Shown here: piece after piece, positions 33,647 through 46,000 of the stretch
Layout of the letters: each line of letters begins with the position of its first letter
Position numbering within the stretch: position 1 is the first letter of the stretch
NCBI GenBank assembly: GCA_019914945.1
Contig: CM034103.1
Span: 3,906,001-3,970,000, forward strand
Length of the DNA stretch: 64,000 nt
From: Typha latifolia
Taxonomy: Eukaryota; Streptophyta; Magnoliopsida; Poales; Typhaceae
Direction: 5' to 3'
The notes under the pieces: model-generated
The model's database searches: none
Told to the model about the DNA's origin: nothing
What the model saw: only the letters and a program-made list of their open reading frames with translations
Translations under genes and position numbers: made by a program

Positions 33647-34330
33647 CTAGGAGTGCATCAAATTTTTTTTATGACAAAAACTCTTGACAGATCTGAAACT
33701 AAAACCAAAGAAAAGTTCAGAGTAAAGAAAACCTAAAAAGAAAAGAAAAGAAATAATAAAAAAGAAACACGCAAACAAAACTAAAAAAAAATAATCCAAA
33801 GCACAAATCCCTAAAGAAGTACGAAGATACTCAAATCTCTGTAAATCCAAAGGTTTTGTAAATAGATCACCCAACTGTTTCTCCGTCTCAACATGTTCTA
33901 GTGCTATTGTTTTGTCTTCAACTAACTCGCGTATAAAATGATGTCGGATATCAATATGCTTTGTACGCGAGTGTTGAACAAGATTTTTCGAAATATTAAT
34001 AGCATTCATGTTGTCACAATAAAGCACCATACTATCTTGTTCAATGCCATAATCTTTTGACCATTTGTTTCATCCATAATAACTGTGAATAACAAATTCC
34101 CGCTGCAATGTACTCGGCCTCCGTAGTAGATAAAAATATCGAGTTTTGTTTCTTACTATGCCAAGCAACTAGATTATTTTCAATATAAAAACATCCACCT
34201 GAGGTACTTTTTCTATCATCACATGAACCTGCCTAATCAGAATCCGTGTATCCAGATATGATAGCTCCCGAGTCATACGTAAACCAGATACCTAAGTCAA
34301 CTGTGCCACCGACATATGTTATAATACGTT
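33647..34330 (-). pseudogene. SIRE RNase H
   Basis: The C-terminal block reads [21 protein letters not shown] followed by KHIDIRHHFIRELVEDK. This is the Copia RNase H end (CDNxSAIxISKNPVxHxRTKHIDIRxHFIRE). It ends with GDLFTKPLDLQRFEYLRTSLG. Upstream, WHSKKQNSIFLSTTEAEYIA-like sequence is interrupted by stops around 34070 and 34235. Confidence 0.85.
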
Positions 34331-34849
34331 TCACAGCAAACAAATGTGTCTCCTTAGGTTCAGACTGAAACCTAGCACACACACTAACACATAAACATCT
34401 TCATTCAGAGTACCATTTAAGAAAGCACTTTTAACATCCATTTGAAATAATTTAAATTTTAAGTGATAAGCAATAGCAAGCAGTATACAAATAGATTCTA
34501 ATCTAGCAACAGGAGCAAATGTCTCATCAAAATCTATACCCTCAACCTGAGTATATTCCTGTGCTACGAGTCTAGCTTTATTTCGAATTATATTGCCATG
34601 TTCATCACTTTTATTCTTGTAAATCCATTTTGTTCCAATGACGTTCACATTATTAGGTCTAGGAACTAAATACCAAACATCATTCATAGAAAATTGCTCT
34701 AATTCCTCATGCATAGCATTAACCCAAGAATCGTCTGACAATGCTTCCTTCACATTTTTAGGTTCAAAAGAAGATGTATAACAAGTAAATGATACCTCAC
34801 TTTGGATTTGTCGTCTTGTCTTAATAGGTTCATTCACGTCTCCGATCAC
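34331..34849 (-). pseudogene. SIRE reverse transcriptase with internal deletion
   Basis: It is open from [14 protein letters not shown] through [15 protein letters not shown] and [12 protein letters not shown] to [20 protein letters not shown]. It then jumps straight to [15 protein letters not shown], which in another frame is the [15 protein letters not shown] region. Compared with the sister copy at 53557-59264, about 546 bp are missing (58291-58836 there). That segment holds the KxLYGLKQ block and the catalytic YVDD. This copy therefore cannot encode an active polymerase. Confidence 0.88.
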
Positions 34850-35480
34850 TTATGATAGTGGATGATTTGATTTCACTCTGGCAGATGGTTCCGGTACGTT
34901 GCAGTCATCTTTGTTCATTTCAACTTTGTCCTCGTCCTGATTCTCAATTTTCAGATCAGGCTCCTTTCCTATTTCTTCGTCATATATATATGTTCTTAGA
35001 TAAACACGATTTATCACATGTACTGCTGTATTGACCGCCTCCGCCCAAAACCTTTAAGTAATCTTTTTAGTGTGAAGCATAACCCTAGCCATTTCCTGCA
35101 CAACTCGATTCTTTCTTTCAACAATCAATTCTGTTGTGGAGTTATAGGAGCTGAAAACTCATGTTGAATACCAAGAGAATCGCAAAATATAGAAAAATTT
35201 TCATTTTCAAATTCTCTACCATGATCAGAACGAATCCTAACTAGGGTTGTAAATTTTTTATTCTGCAATTTTAAGCATAGTGATTTAAAAACTTCAAAGA
35301 TTTCAGACTTCTCACGTAGAAAGGCAACCTAGGTATATCTGGAGTAATCATCGACCATTAAGAATATATAGCGTTTACCTCCAAGACTTTCCGTTTTTGT
35401 TGGACCCATCAAATCCATGTGAACTAATTGAAGCACACGGTCGGTGGTAGCTGCATTTACCTTCTTGTGTGAGATCCGAA
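34850..35480 (-). pseudogene. SIRE integrase
   Basis: Minus-strand translation gives MVDDYSRYT-like sequence near 35350, VRIRSDHGREFENEN near 35225, and SAPITPQQN near 35135. These carry the D, D and E of the rve core. FWAEAVNTAVHVI-like sequence appears near 35030. Single stops interrupt it in several places. Confidence 0.8.
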
Positions 35481-35481
35481 T

Positions 35482-36179
35482 TTATTTTCCAATTTGACAC
35501 GAACCGCACACTCTTTTTGATATTTCATTCATCTTAGGTATTCCTCTTATCACTTCTTGTTTGGACAGAATAAATAATTCCTTATGATTCACATGTCCAA
35601 GACGTTGATGCCAAAGATCTGCAATGCCGAAAGAGGCACTGTTATATTTCAGTTTATGTGACGTTCCAACAACATAGCAATTATCAGATGTTCTAGATCC
35701 ATAACATATAACATTACCACCATGATCTAGAATAATACAATCATTTTTGGAGAATTTTACCTCATAATCTTTATCACAAAATTGACTGATACTCAGAAGA
35801 TTTGCTTTCAAGCCCTTAACATAAATAATATTTTCAAGAATAGGAATCCCCGAAGAACTTACCTTTCCTTTACCTATTACCTTGGATGAATTACCATCCC
35901 CAGAGAAAATTCATGTTTTTCAAGATTAGAAAATAACGACTTATCACTCGACATATGTCTTGAACAGCCACTGTCTAAATACCACAAATCAGAATTTAAA
36001 GCTTTCAAGGCTGTATGCACAATATAACAATTCAAATCACTTTTCTTGACCCATATGGCCTTTGTTTTTATCCCACAAATGAAAGCAGTTCTAGGTTTTT
36101 GCAAAAATTTACAATGAGGTCGAATATGCCCTAGAATGCCGCAATGATAGCATGTCGGAACAAACCCTTTTCTACTCAC
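35482..36179 (-). pseudogene. SIRE protease, second zinc knuckle and GAG-pre-integrase
   Basis: CYHCGILGHIRPHC (~36110-36155) is a CCHC knuckle. LWYLDSGCSRHMSSDKSLF (~35930-35990) is the protease active site with DSG. LWHQRLGHVNHKELFILSKQ (~35560-35620) and RVCGSCQIGK are the GAG-pre-integrase domain with its own His and Cys ligands. There is a frame change near 35880. Confidence 0.85.
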
Positions 36180-36182
36180 CTT

Positions 36183-37818
36183 TTATCGAGGAGTGTGACT
36201 AAAGTTTACTTTTGGTGCCGTTGACGATTCACTAGTTTGTAGATTCACTTTCAGTTTAGAAGCATTCATCCAGAATTGCTTTGTAAATGCGGTTGATGAC
36301 TTCAGATATTCTTCCTTTTGTATACCTGCAGAAACGAAGACAGTTTTATTATTATTCGAATTACTAGTGTATCCAACACCATACATGTCTTTTCCAGAGA
36401 TCTGAGCCTTTAGAGTCTCGTCAAGTTTGTTCTTCCCTTTTAGAAATGTCAGTTCCTTATTCAGTCACTCTAGTTCAATTTCATCAGCCTTCATTTTATT
36501 TTTTGCATTGTCAAGTTGTTCAGAAAGGTCTTTGACACGTTCAAGTTCCAATTTGTACTTCTTCTCAAATTGAATTTCTTTCTAGTTCGATTACCTTGAG
36601 TCGTTGAAGTAGTCTAAGATTGCTTTTCTTGAGTTTAAACGACTCCAGGTACAGGTCATTATATGCCTTTTGAATTTTAGATTCATCTTCCTCAGCTGGT
36701 AATATATCCTGATCATCTGTACTATCAATATCAACAACAGAATCGATATTAAGTAGAGAAGAGGCAAAAGCAACAAAGTTTTCTTCGTCTTTTCCAGAAT
36801 CATCATCAGATTCATCTAAGTCATCCCAAGTAACTTTCGTAGCTTTACCCTTCTTCTTAAGGCGATTAGGGCATTCTTGTGCTATTTGTCCAAAATCAGA
36901 GCATTCAAAACATCGAACTTTATTCTCAGAATTCTTATTTTTCTGTTTGACACTGTTGTTGCTCACACCTATATTTGAACTCTCAGTATTCTTCTTTTTC
37001 ACAAAGGCTTTGCTTTTCTCAAGTTTTTCAGCATTCAACTTGTTTGGCTTACGAAAGAATTTATTAAACTTTTTGACGAACATGGCCAACATCTCAACAT
37101 CTAAATCACCTTCATCATCAGACTCCTCTATAATTTCTTCAACTGTGGATAGAGCAATCCCTTTGAACTTCCTTAGTTTTGAAAGACTAGACTCAAATGT
37201 TTGTAGATTTCCTACTAATTGTTCAACTTTCATAGAATCAATGTCCTTACTTTTCTCAATAGCTGTAACTTTCGCCTAAAACCTCTCTGGAAGAGACCTA
37301 AGGATCTTACGGACAATTCTGTTTTAAGGAATTTTCTCACCTAGGTTGAAACTGGAGTTGATTATATCACTCAGCTTTGCATAGAACTCATCAAATGTCT
37401 CATTCTCCTTCATACGTAGAGTTTTAAAATTAGTAGTCAATCTCTGAAGTTTAGAAAGTTTTACAGCCATAGTTCCTTCGTGAGTAGTTTCTAAGATCGT
37501 CCAAGATTCTTTTGCTATCTCACAAGTAGAAATTCTTCTAAATTCTTTCGAGAAAACACAACTAAAAATTGCATTTATTGCCTTGCTATTCCATCCAACT
37601 TTTTCATAGTCTGACCTATCCCATGACTCTATCGGTTTATCAATAAGTTTATCATCCACCATGTACATTGGTGGACTCCAACCGTTCACAACGGCAAATC
37701 ATACTCGTTCATCTATAGACTTCAAGTAAGCTCTCATCCTAGTTTTCCAATATCCATAATTTGATCCATCTAGGATAGGAGGTCTAATAGATGATGGTCA
37801 ATCTCTATGAAAATCCAT
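36183..37818 (-). pseudogene. SIRE gag with DUF4219/UBN2 and defective zinc knuckle
   Basis: It starts at the ATG at 37818-37816. It has a DUF4219-like front (DGSNYGYWKTRMRAYLKS), then UBN2 (37324-37689), then an acidic coiled-coil-prone tail. The first knuckle reads CFECSDFGQIAQEC (~36870-36910), where the ligand His is replaced by Gln. The sister element keeps GHIAQEC. Stops occur in the front part and at 37322, with smaller breaks near 36570 and 36390. Confidence 0.85.
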
Positions 37819-37850
37819 GCCTATCTGATCTCTCTCAAAGAGTGAGAGAA

Positions 37851-37865
37851 CCTGTTCTGATACTA
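37851..37865 (-). other. Primer binding site of SIRE element
   Basis: The minus strand reads TAGTATCAGAACAGG, a near match to the initiator tRNA-Met primer site TGGTATCAGAGCAGG. It lies directly inside the 5' LTR. Confidence 0.85.
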
Positions 37866-37866
37866 A

Positions 37867-38863
37867 TTAAAAAACCCCTAGACACAAGTATGTATCTAAA
37901 TACTAGGCAATGATATCACTCGTTCGCTTAAGTAAAAGTCCGTAGAAATATTAAGAACGAAAGCAGAGATGAACACCAAGATTTTAACGTGGAAAAACCC
38001 AAATGGGAAAAAACCACGGATCCAAACTCGGATCAAAACCAATAACTATAATAGTAGCAGTTACAAGACTAACTCATAAAACAACCCGTCGATCCAAACG
38101 ACTTTGTTCTTCTCAGTCTCACTCGCTAGAATCCACGATTCACTGCTTCTCGTGATTGAAATCCAACCTTAGTAATCCTCGAGATTGATCTTTCGTCTAG
38201 ATAACCCTTAAGACGAAAGATTAACTTTTTAATGATGAGTGGAACCTTGTTAGTTGAAGAACCGATGTAGCATCAAGAAGTCTCCTTCAATAATGCTTCT
38301 TCAACCACCCTAGAGATAGGGCATCACAATCCTTATATATGATCTCCAAGATAGAGCCAAATCCAAGTCTTATCCGTACTCACGAAAGTCTAATTTTATC
38401 AAACTTCGTTGGTGCATTCGAACGCAGCCCGAGTGCATTCGAACGCAGCCCGAGTGCGTTCGAACGGCATGACTTGATCTCAGGTGCGTTCGAACGGGCC
38501 CGAGTGCGTTCGAACGCGACAACTTGAATTCTTCAGGTTGCGTTCGAACGCGTTTGTGAACGCAGCTCTCGGTCTGTATGAACGCAGTACCCGCGTTCAA
38601 ACATGTTTGTGAACGCAGCTCTCTTTCTGTGTGAACACAGTACCCGCGTTCGAACGCGTTTGTGAACATGGCTCTCTATTTGTGTGAACACAGTTTTCGC
38701 GTTCAAACGCGTTTGTGAACGCGGTGTGAACTCAACGGCTTTTCTCTAATAATTTTGCAATTCTTTAAACCAAAGATATTCTAGACTTGTGTAAAGCTCA
38801 TATACATGAAAAAATACACTTAGAATATTTTGTATACAATTGCCAACAAATAAAAACCTAACA
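37867..38863 (-). repeat. 5' LTR of SIRE element (997 bp)
   Basis: It runs on the plus strand from TTAAAAAACCCC (the terminal G is mutated) to CCTAACA. It carries GTTCGAAC boxes at 38414-38530 plus four 54-bp units at 38535-38725. It differs from the 3' LTR mainly by the 71 extra bases in the box region. Confidence 0.94.
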
Positions 38864-39310
38864 CGGTTATGGAAAGATATTCCTTGGGCAAACCATGGAA
38901 CTGAACCCAAAACTAACCAGTGAACTTCCAACTTTCCACTAGGGTGTTGGGTCTAAACTAATCAAGCGCAAACAGGTCGTAATTGAAGGACCACGGCGAG
39001 CAAAGCCAGACCCTCCATTTGTCATTCTCCTTTTCGAAAGCAAGGAGAAAGATATGCTTGCCTGCTTCAATGAACTCTAGAGTCCCCTCAAAATTCCAAG
39101 CCTTCAAAAGGGCACCCTTGAGCCCAACAATGTTGAACAATCTTTCACTAACAAGTTTGCTGATGAGGCAAAGTTCTAGATTGCAAGAAGGAACCATGTT
39201 GTCCTCCTGCAAAGGGATGACTTCGTCCATTTTTCCATCTGAAAGAAGTTTAGAGATCTATTTTAGGAGCTTCTCATCCACAGACATGAGGAAGAGTTGA
39301 GAATCACCCT
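38864..39310 (-). pseudogene. Old LINE ORF1, N-terminal segment (DUF4283)
   Basis: Minus-strand reading from MSVDEKLLK near 39285 passes a stop. It then gives LISKLVSERLFNIVGLKGAL, AWNFEGTLEF and WLCSPWSFNYDLFALD, the DUF4283 pattern of plant LINE ORF1. It runs on to FWVQFHGLPKEYLSI at the SIRE junction. It completes the 5' end of the old LINE seen at 20540-23198 and 29412-29906. Confidence 0.85.
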
Positions 39311-39814
39311 GAGAAAGGAAAAAGAGGGTGGAGAAGGGAGAGCCGAAGGGTGTAAGAGAGAAGGTGGATAAGGCTAACTCTGACAAGAGAGGGTAAGGAT
39401 AGAAGGTAGAGAACGGAAAATTAAGAATTGAGAAATTCAATAACCAATATCAAATCAAAGTTATAGATCTAGTAAAAGTCATAGAGAACTGAAAATTAAG
39501 AATTGAGAAGTTCAATAAGATGAACTTTGGATTAGAAGATAAGATTGAAAATTATTTTCTTTCAAACAGATCTTTATCTATCAGTTAAAGAAAAAGATAA
39601 AAAGTTGGCGATGAAGACTAAAAAGTTTTATATAAGAAAACAGTTTTTTTCAAATAGGTCTTTATCTTTCTATCAGACTATTTCACTAAGTGATGCCACA
39701 AAAAAATTTACATAGATAGTCAAATCAAATAAAACTCTAAGTAGTTGCGACCAACTATTTCCTATCAACTCCTCTATTGTGAGTAATACCTCTATTTCTT
39801 TCTTAGTCCTAACT
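39311..39814. other. AT-rich stretch with a small duplication
   Basis: The first ~130 bp may be the 5' UTR of the old LINE. Two copies of GAAAATTAAGAATTGAGAA, 39416 and 39488 approximately, sit about 72-76 bp apart. Nothing else is recognised. Confidence 0.5.
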
Positions 39815-40084
39815 TGTAACACAAAAAAGAAGTAAAAACTAGTGCATGCGCTTGGCGCATGCACTCCAACTTCATCACACATGCCAAGCATGTGTGCTGA
39901 CCTCTTCCCTTCTTCCCCCCACCTCTCACTATTGGCTAGAAGAGGAAGGGAGGATTTCGACGCCCTCGTCGGAGTGGAGTCCAGACTCCACCCCCCCACC
40001 CCCCACTTCACCAATTCCCCTCTATAAAAATGTAGTCATCTCCTTTGAATTTTCTTTTCCATCTACTCCCTTCTCCTTCATCTC

Positions 40085-40088
<4 letters not shown>

Positions 40089-40145
<57 letters not shown>
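40089..40145. repeat. (CT)n microsatellite
   Basis: About 28 uninterrupted CT repeats downstream of a TATA-like box. The open frame across it is low complexity and not a gene. Confidence 0.95.
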
Positions 40146-40147
<2 letters not shown>

Positions 40148-40800
40148 GTTTTGTGTCGATGAAACACTCGACGAACCCTATGGACCACTAGAGTACCGTC
40201 GGATCAATCCGATTTATAGACTCATTACTATGCGTGGCGGATCTCAAGACATAGAAGGAGCTCAATAATTGATGAGAGCTAGTCATATTCCAGATATATT
40301 TCAGGCAAGTTAGATCTTATTTAGTCTATGGGTAGTGCAAATGTTTGATAATATGGTTTACTTATTACAACATATTACTTATACATGTATTTTGCTATTT
40401 ATTCATTATTAATTACTACTTTTCTTTTGAATGTTATACTCTTATGCATCCATTTGTGATATACGTGTAAATCTTAATGACTATGACATAGATTATATGA
40501 CAGAAGACATTACACCACTTGGGCATATTATTACTTAGTCAAGTCCTGACTAGACAGTACTACCCATTCTCTCAATCCAAGGTTAAGAACGGAGTGTATT
40601 ATATAGTATTTATCTTTTTAGCGGTCTACACCTGAGGTCGTTAGCCTATATAACATTCAAGTGATCATATCGTCTTATTTGGAGACTAAACTGTAATGAT
40701 AGTAGAAAGATATTTCTGAGGTAGGGTTATAACTTTAATAGTACTTGATGACGCAACGGCAAGGCATTGATTGAGCTATGTGCTTATTTTTCACTATATG

Positions 40801-40862
40801 CGATGATTCTGTTGTATGTCATGATTCTGTTGTATGTCATGATTCTGTTGTGTGCAATGATT
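40801..40862. repeat. Three 19-bp tandem repeats
   Basis: CATGATTCTGTTGTATGT-like units occur three times in succession, the last with a GTGTG variant. Confidence 0.8.
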
Positions 40863-41755
40863 TATTAGAGTGATAATGATGCTGGAGATGAGATATGCGT
40901 TTATGACTAGAATCCTTAGTCTGATAGCCATAGACAATCGGTCATATGCAACATCACTAAATATGTACGATCGGTATTTTCACTAAATAATGATGGATTA
41001 TGACTATGTATGAGTATGTTGATATATAATCATTTATGACTCTATGTGAGTCTATCTTAATGAAATGAGGAGTTGATTTAATTTATGATATTATTATAGA
41101 TGTTCGTATCTTAAGATTATGTGAAAGTTCATTACAAATTATTATGGATATGTTTATTGAATTATACTTGCTAGACTGTGTGTTGACCACCATTTGATGG
41201 AAACATTTCAGATTTACGAGAGGAGGAGGATGATATCAAGGTGTATGTGATTTATTTCTTTATTGGAGTTTATTTATTCTATTTCCTAGCAAGATTTAAT
41301 CCTTGTGAGAGCTTTATGTTTTGAGTTTTATATATGGATATATATCTCTGGAAGCTTATTGAAGCATATAATACTTTGTATAATAGATTGTATTTACTTA
41401 TATTTTTATAGTATTTAATTTAAATTTTTCTTGGATATTTTGTGAGAACACTATACTGACAGATCATGTAAGAATCACATGGGTTGTCCCCCGTGAAAGG
41501 CACGTATTTTTTGGAGGTGGATATTTCATAATTGTTACTCGTGACGCTATTGACGAAACTTAATCAATTATCTGCATTCATAATAAAGATTGCCAAAACA
41601 CCACTATAGGAGATAAGTTATGAGCGAAGATCTTTTCGTCTACCAAAGGGCCGGAGAAATCACCATTAGTACCTCATTACCCTCTCTCATTCCTCAATCT
41701 TTGTCAAATTTCATTTTGTCTTTAATTTTCTTTTTCATTTGGTGAGGTCGTGACA

Positions 41756-42053
41756 TATTACATTTTCAAAGAAGAAAGAAGATTAAAATCAAAGAATTGC
41801 TATTGGAAATTCTCGCATAACCTAACTTTAGAATATCGATGCAACAAAACTAAAAGGTGGAGAGGAAGGAGACACTACATAAGCAATTGCAATATATATT
41901 AGAACTTGAGAAAGATAGAAAAGAAGGATCCGATGAAAGTAATCATATTTGAATTTCTCTCGCGCGTTGCACTAGAGAAGATAGAGGGACGACATAAGAG
42001 AAAATAGAGAAAAGAGACAAATTAAAGGAAAGGAGTCATGCATCTCATGTGAC
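41756..42053. other. Short non-coding stretch, nothing recognised
   Basis: A/G-rich sequence with no coding or repeat signal that I can identify. Confidence 0.5.
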
Positions 42054-43054
42054 TAGGTGTGAAAAGGGTCAAATTAACTCCGACACGATTCAGATCGAAT
42101 TCGGATAAAATTTTCTTATCCGATTTTAATATGGGTCGAATATTATACGGATATCGAATATCCTCTTACTTGCATATTTTTTTAATGATTTATAAATTTT
42201 AATTTGCTTATTTAAATAGTGAATATTAATATTTTTACTAATGATGTGTTATATATTATTTATAGAGATTATTTTTTTTGTTATGATTCAACCATAGGAG
42301 TCGAGTCAGTTTGGTTGAGTTGAGTCGACTCAACTTGAGTTAGTTAGTTAGATCTATCTTATTGTTTTAAATTTCAAATAAATTTAATAATTCGCATGTA
42401 GATTTTATTCGCTAGGATTTTTACTCCTATAAATAAGAGTTGCATGTGTTGATAATTATCATTAAATGAATCTAAGTTTAGCTAAATTATTTCTTTCATC
42501 TTTATCTTTTATCATAGTCGTTAAATCGTCTTTATCTTTCTAAAATTATATCATAACCCTAAACTCTAAGTTTTCAAACCCTAGTCATCATCTGCCTCTA
42601 GCAGCCATCTTACTTTATAACCATCCACCACCACCTTTGGCCATCCTCCATCCTCCAACGACGTCGGATATTTAACGTTCAACCCAATTCTAACTTTGCT
42701 ACTACCATCTAAATTTTATAATTTTTTATGTCCAAATTGGCCAAGATCTGGTTTGTAATATTTTTCTAATTTTATATATATTTGACATACAATAAAAAAA
42801 TTTAAACTCTTAATATTTTTGTATTAATTGTCTCTAAATAAGATCATAATTCATTAAAGTTCGATCAGCATCCGTTTAAGATCTGATCCTCTATCCTAAA
42901 ATTATATGTATATATTTAGTAATTAGGATATAATTTTAAATTTTATTATCCATCCATCCATTATTCGTATCTGAATCGGTATCCGGACAAAAAATATGGA
43001 TCCGAATATGGGTTGAGTACCATTCGGTCCGTACTCAATCTGACTTTACTCCTA
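42054..43054. mobile_element. hAT-like MITE family, copy 2, with nested insertion
   Basis: Its outer parts match the 595-bp copy at 52270-52864: left end AGGTGTGAAAAGGG, blocks ACTAATGATGTGTTATATAT and GATCAGCATCCGTTTAAGAT, right end TTTACTCCTA. About 470 bp of unrelated DNA (roughly 42287-42760) interrupt it. That insert has a TATAAATA box and resembles a short LTR or TRIM, but I could not define its ends. Confidence 0.65.
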
Positions 43055-46000
43055 AATGCAACTTATTTTAGTTTCATTTATAACCTTAAAAGAGTATATA
43101 TTTACATGTATGTACCTCTAAATGTGATATTTGCATGCATATCCTTTTTTTCTTGGTAACATGTAAACCTTCAAAATATATGTTTTCTAAATGTATATTC
43201 TTTAAAACCCTTATTTTTTTATATGGAGAATCTCGTGTTAACTACCATTGAAATTTGAATAATTTAGATATAGAAAAGATGAAATTATCCTTATTCTAGT
43301 TCTTCATACATTGTTGTTAGTTAAAGATATTTTTATCTTTTTTTATTAAATTATTGAGACAACTCGAAAAGCAGCCGGGTAGGTATGTAAATAACATATA
43401 TTTTGAAAGAGTATACATACAAATATCAACTTTAGAATGTCATACAAACAAATAAGATATTTTTGAAGGATATACACGCAAAAGGATCTAAAAATTAGTT
43501 AGCGAGTGTAAATGAGCCGAGTTCGAGCGCACTGAGCTCTACTTAACTCAATTCAAAATGGAGAATACTTCAAGTTCAAGACGAGCTAGCTACTGGGGCT
43601 CGAACTCAAGTCACACAAGTAGGGCTTGAGCTCGGGTCACACAAGTACCGAGTTAACTTAGCTATAAAGACTATTCCAAGTTTGTTATTTTCGGAAGTGG
43701 GAGTAAAAGCGAAACTTAATTTAGAAAAGTAACACACTAGAATTGGGTAAACAAATTACTCAAACTAACTGTGCTAAATAATTTTATATAAATTAATTGA
43801 ACTAAATATATATAATACATATTATGAGCTAATTCGTGCCAAACTCACTTGGCTCAATTAAATTTTCGAACTAAAAGACTCAGCTCAGCTCAATTTATTT
43901 AGTACTCAAGCCAAGCTTGAGCCGAGCTCAAAACTTTTTTAACACCATGTTCATCAAATCCCTCTTCCAACAGTTGATGGCAACAATTTAGATCCAGCAG
44001 GCAGAAAAATATTCTTCTACATTCATAATAAACTTTCCATCCTTTCCTCACAAACAAAACACAAAACACAAAAAAAGAAGACTTGGTTATTTGAGTCACA
44101 ATAATTTGTTTTCTCGTCGTCACTCCATCTCCTTGTCATCATTTGTAACTTGTGTCCCCCTTTACATGGCACAAAGTGCTCCTCCCACTATTACCCAATA
44201 GAGGAAAACTGATGAGGATTTCCAAGAAAGAGAGAGAACCCAACAGACACCAACTCCTCTCCTTTCTGTCCTCCGCCGTGTTATCATGTCTTTGCTCTCT
44301 GCCTTCATCACATGGGTATTGGCACTACCCAGTGATGCCGTAGCGGACCCCCACCCACCCCATCATGCAAAAAGAGAAGAAAGAGAGATGCTTTTGGACG
44401 CTATCTCTTCCATCATGTCTTCCTTCCTTCCATCTATCTATCTACAGAAAAGAAAAAAAAAAAAAAAGCTTTCACGGATTCTATGATGGGTTCAATCAAT
44501 CCATCCTCGAGGATCTAATTAAAGCTGTAGGACCATCATGCTCATAAGAACCCACGTCATTCAAGTTCTTAACTCTTTCACACCCCACACACAGCTAGCC
44601 TTCTCTGTTTACTATCTGCACATGTTAGAATTTTGTATATTTTTTTTCTTCTTCTTCTTCTGAGCTGCTAGCTAATCATAGTATTTCTTAATATATAAAC
44701 TTCAGTCTCAAAGTGCTTGCTTAGCTCGAGACTAAGCTTCAAATTCGATTAGTTAATCTTATTTTTTAAGTTTAATAATTTAGTTAGATATGAAAATAAT
44801 AAAAAAATATTTAATTACTGAATTAATTTAGGAGTCATTAACTAGTTCAAAAAGGGTTCCTAAACTCAAAGCAAACAAAGCCTAAAAAACACAGATCATA
44901 ACATGCTCAAATAATTCACATAAAATGTTCTAGTGGAAATCTATAAAATATTTGAGGTAATTGAAATCAATGAAATTTCTAAAACGCACCATATATTTTT
45001 ATTTTTTCTTAAAAAAACATATATATATATATATATATATATATAAATGCCATAAGAGATCAGATCTACTGCACGCTATCAATATAATTACACGAAAAAT
45101 AAAGCGTGAAAAAATAATCACAAATATATAAATTTTTACGTGAAAAAGCTCATAAACTCAGGGTGAAAAATCACAAATCCTATCTATGATTGAATCAATT
45201 ATTAAAGTAACTATAATCGTTACGAGATGGAATTACAAAATGTCCATCAACACTCATGACTATGTCTATAAAATCTTGCTCGCTCAAACCCACAATGTAC
45301 TGCTTTCTGTAATTGGTCTACAACCTCAATGACTATCGAGCTTGAAAATTTCATCGGACCCTCAAGACGAAGCCCTTAGAATAGGAAGAAAAGTAATTTA
45401 CATAGAAAATCTATTCAGCATGATCCTTCTTAGAGCTTCTCAAAGTTGTTATATAATCTCGAAAAGTCTCAAACAATGACCAAAGAGATGTAATAAGGTA
45501 AGGTTAAGTTAAAACCTTTTTTAATACCTTTACCAAATAAACTTCAAATAGCCCTCTATGATTGTCTAGGAAATCAAAATAAACTTAAAATTCATAAATG
45601 CAATCAAACATATATTGTTCACTTGATACTATTTATGTCAATTTTCATTATCCGAATGCCTAGAATCAATTTTCTAATGCATGTACATCAAAAATTCTGT
45701 CTTAAATGGTTAACACAACTTAGAACTACATCCTGAAAGTATGGTTATAATCAATTTTTAGATTGTTAGAACAATGTACCAAAAATTCATATATGTTCGT
45801 GTTGCAAATCAATGCAATAGAACTAAAATACTTTACTTTAATATCAATCTTTCACTATAATATTTTTCATCAAATATAAAATTTAATACGTTATATAAAA
45901 ATAATTTTGTTTGAAGCACAATCAATTATGTAAGTATAAATATAAATCATAAATTCTTCTTCAAGATGTCTAACTCCTGAAAAATTGCACACACCAAAAT

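Larger units (their letters stand above)
29907..38863 (-). mobile_element. SIRE/Maximus-type Copia element, 8957 bp, with CGGTT target duplication
   Basis: Two LTRs (37867-38863 and 29907-30832) bound a primer site, gag, protease, integrase, RT, RNase H, an env-position ORF and a polypurine tract. All read on the minus strand. Perfect 5-bp duplications CGGTT flank it at 29902-29906 and 38864-38868. It landed in ORF1 of the old LINE. Large size and an extra ORF between pol and the 3' LTR are features of the SIRE lineage. Stops, frameshifts and an RT deletion make it non-autonomous. Confidence 0.95.
39815..41755 (+). mobile_element. Candidate degenerate Gypsy-type LTR
   Basis: It starts TGTAACAC and ends GGTCGTGACA. 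A TATA-like TATAAAAAT lies at 40023, followed by a CT-rich leader. Its first 90 bp share the layout of the solo LTR at 48347-50039 read on its minus strand, including GTGTGCTGAC. Flanks TAACT and TATTA do not match, so an intact target duplication is not shown. Confidence 0.4.

Noticed and set aside
39846..40268. 140-codon ORF spanning a CT microsatellite
   Set aside because: It contains a long Leu-Ser run from (CT)n and lies in a probable LTR leader. Not a gene.
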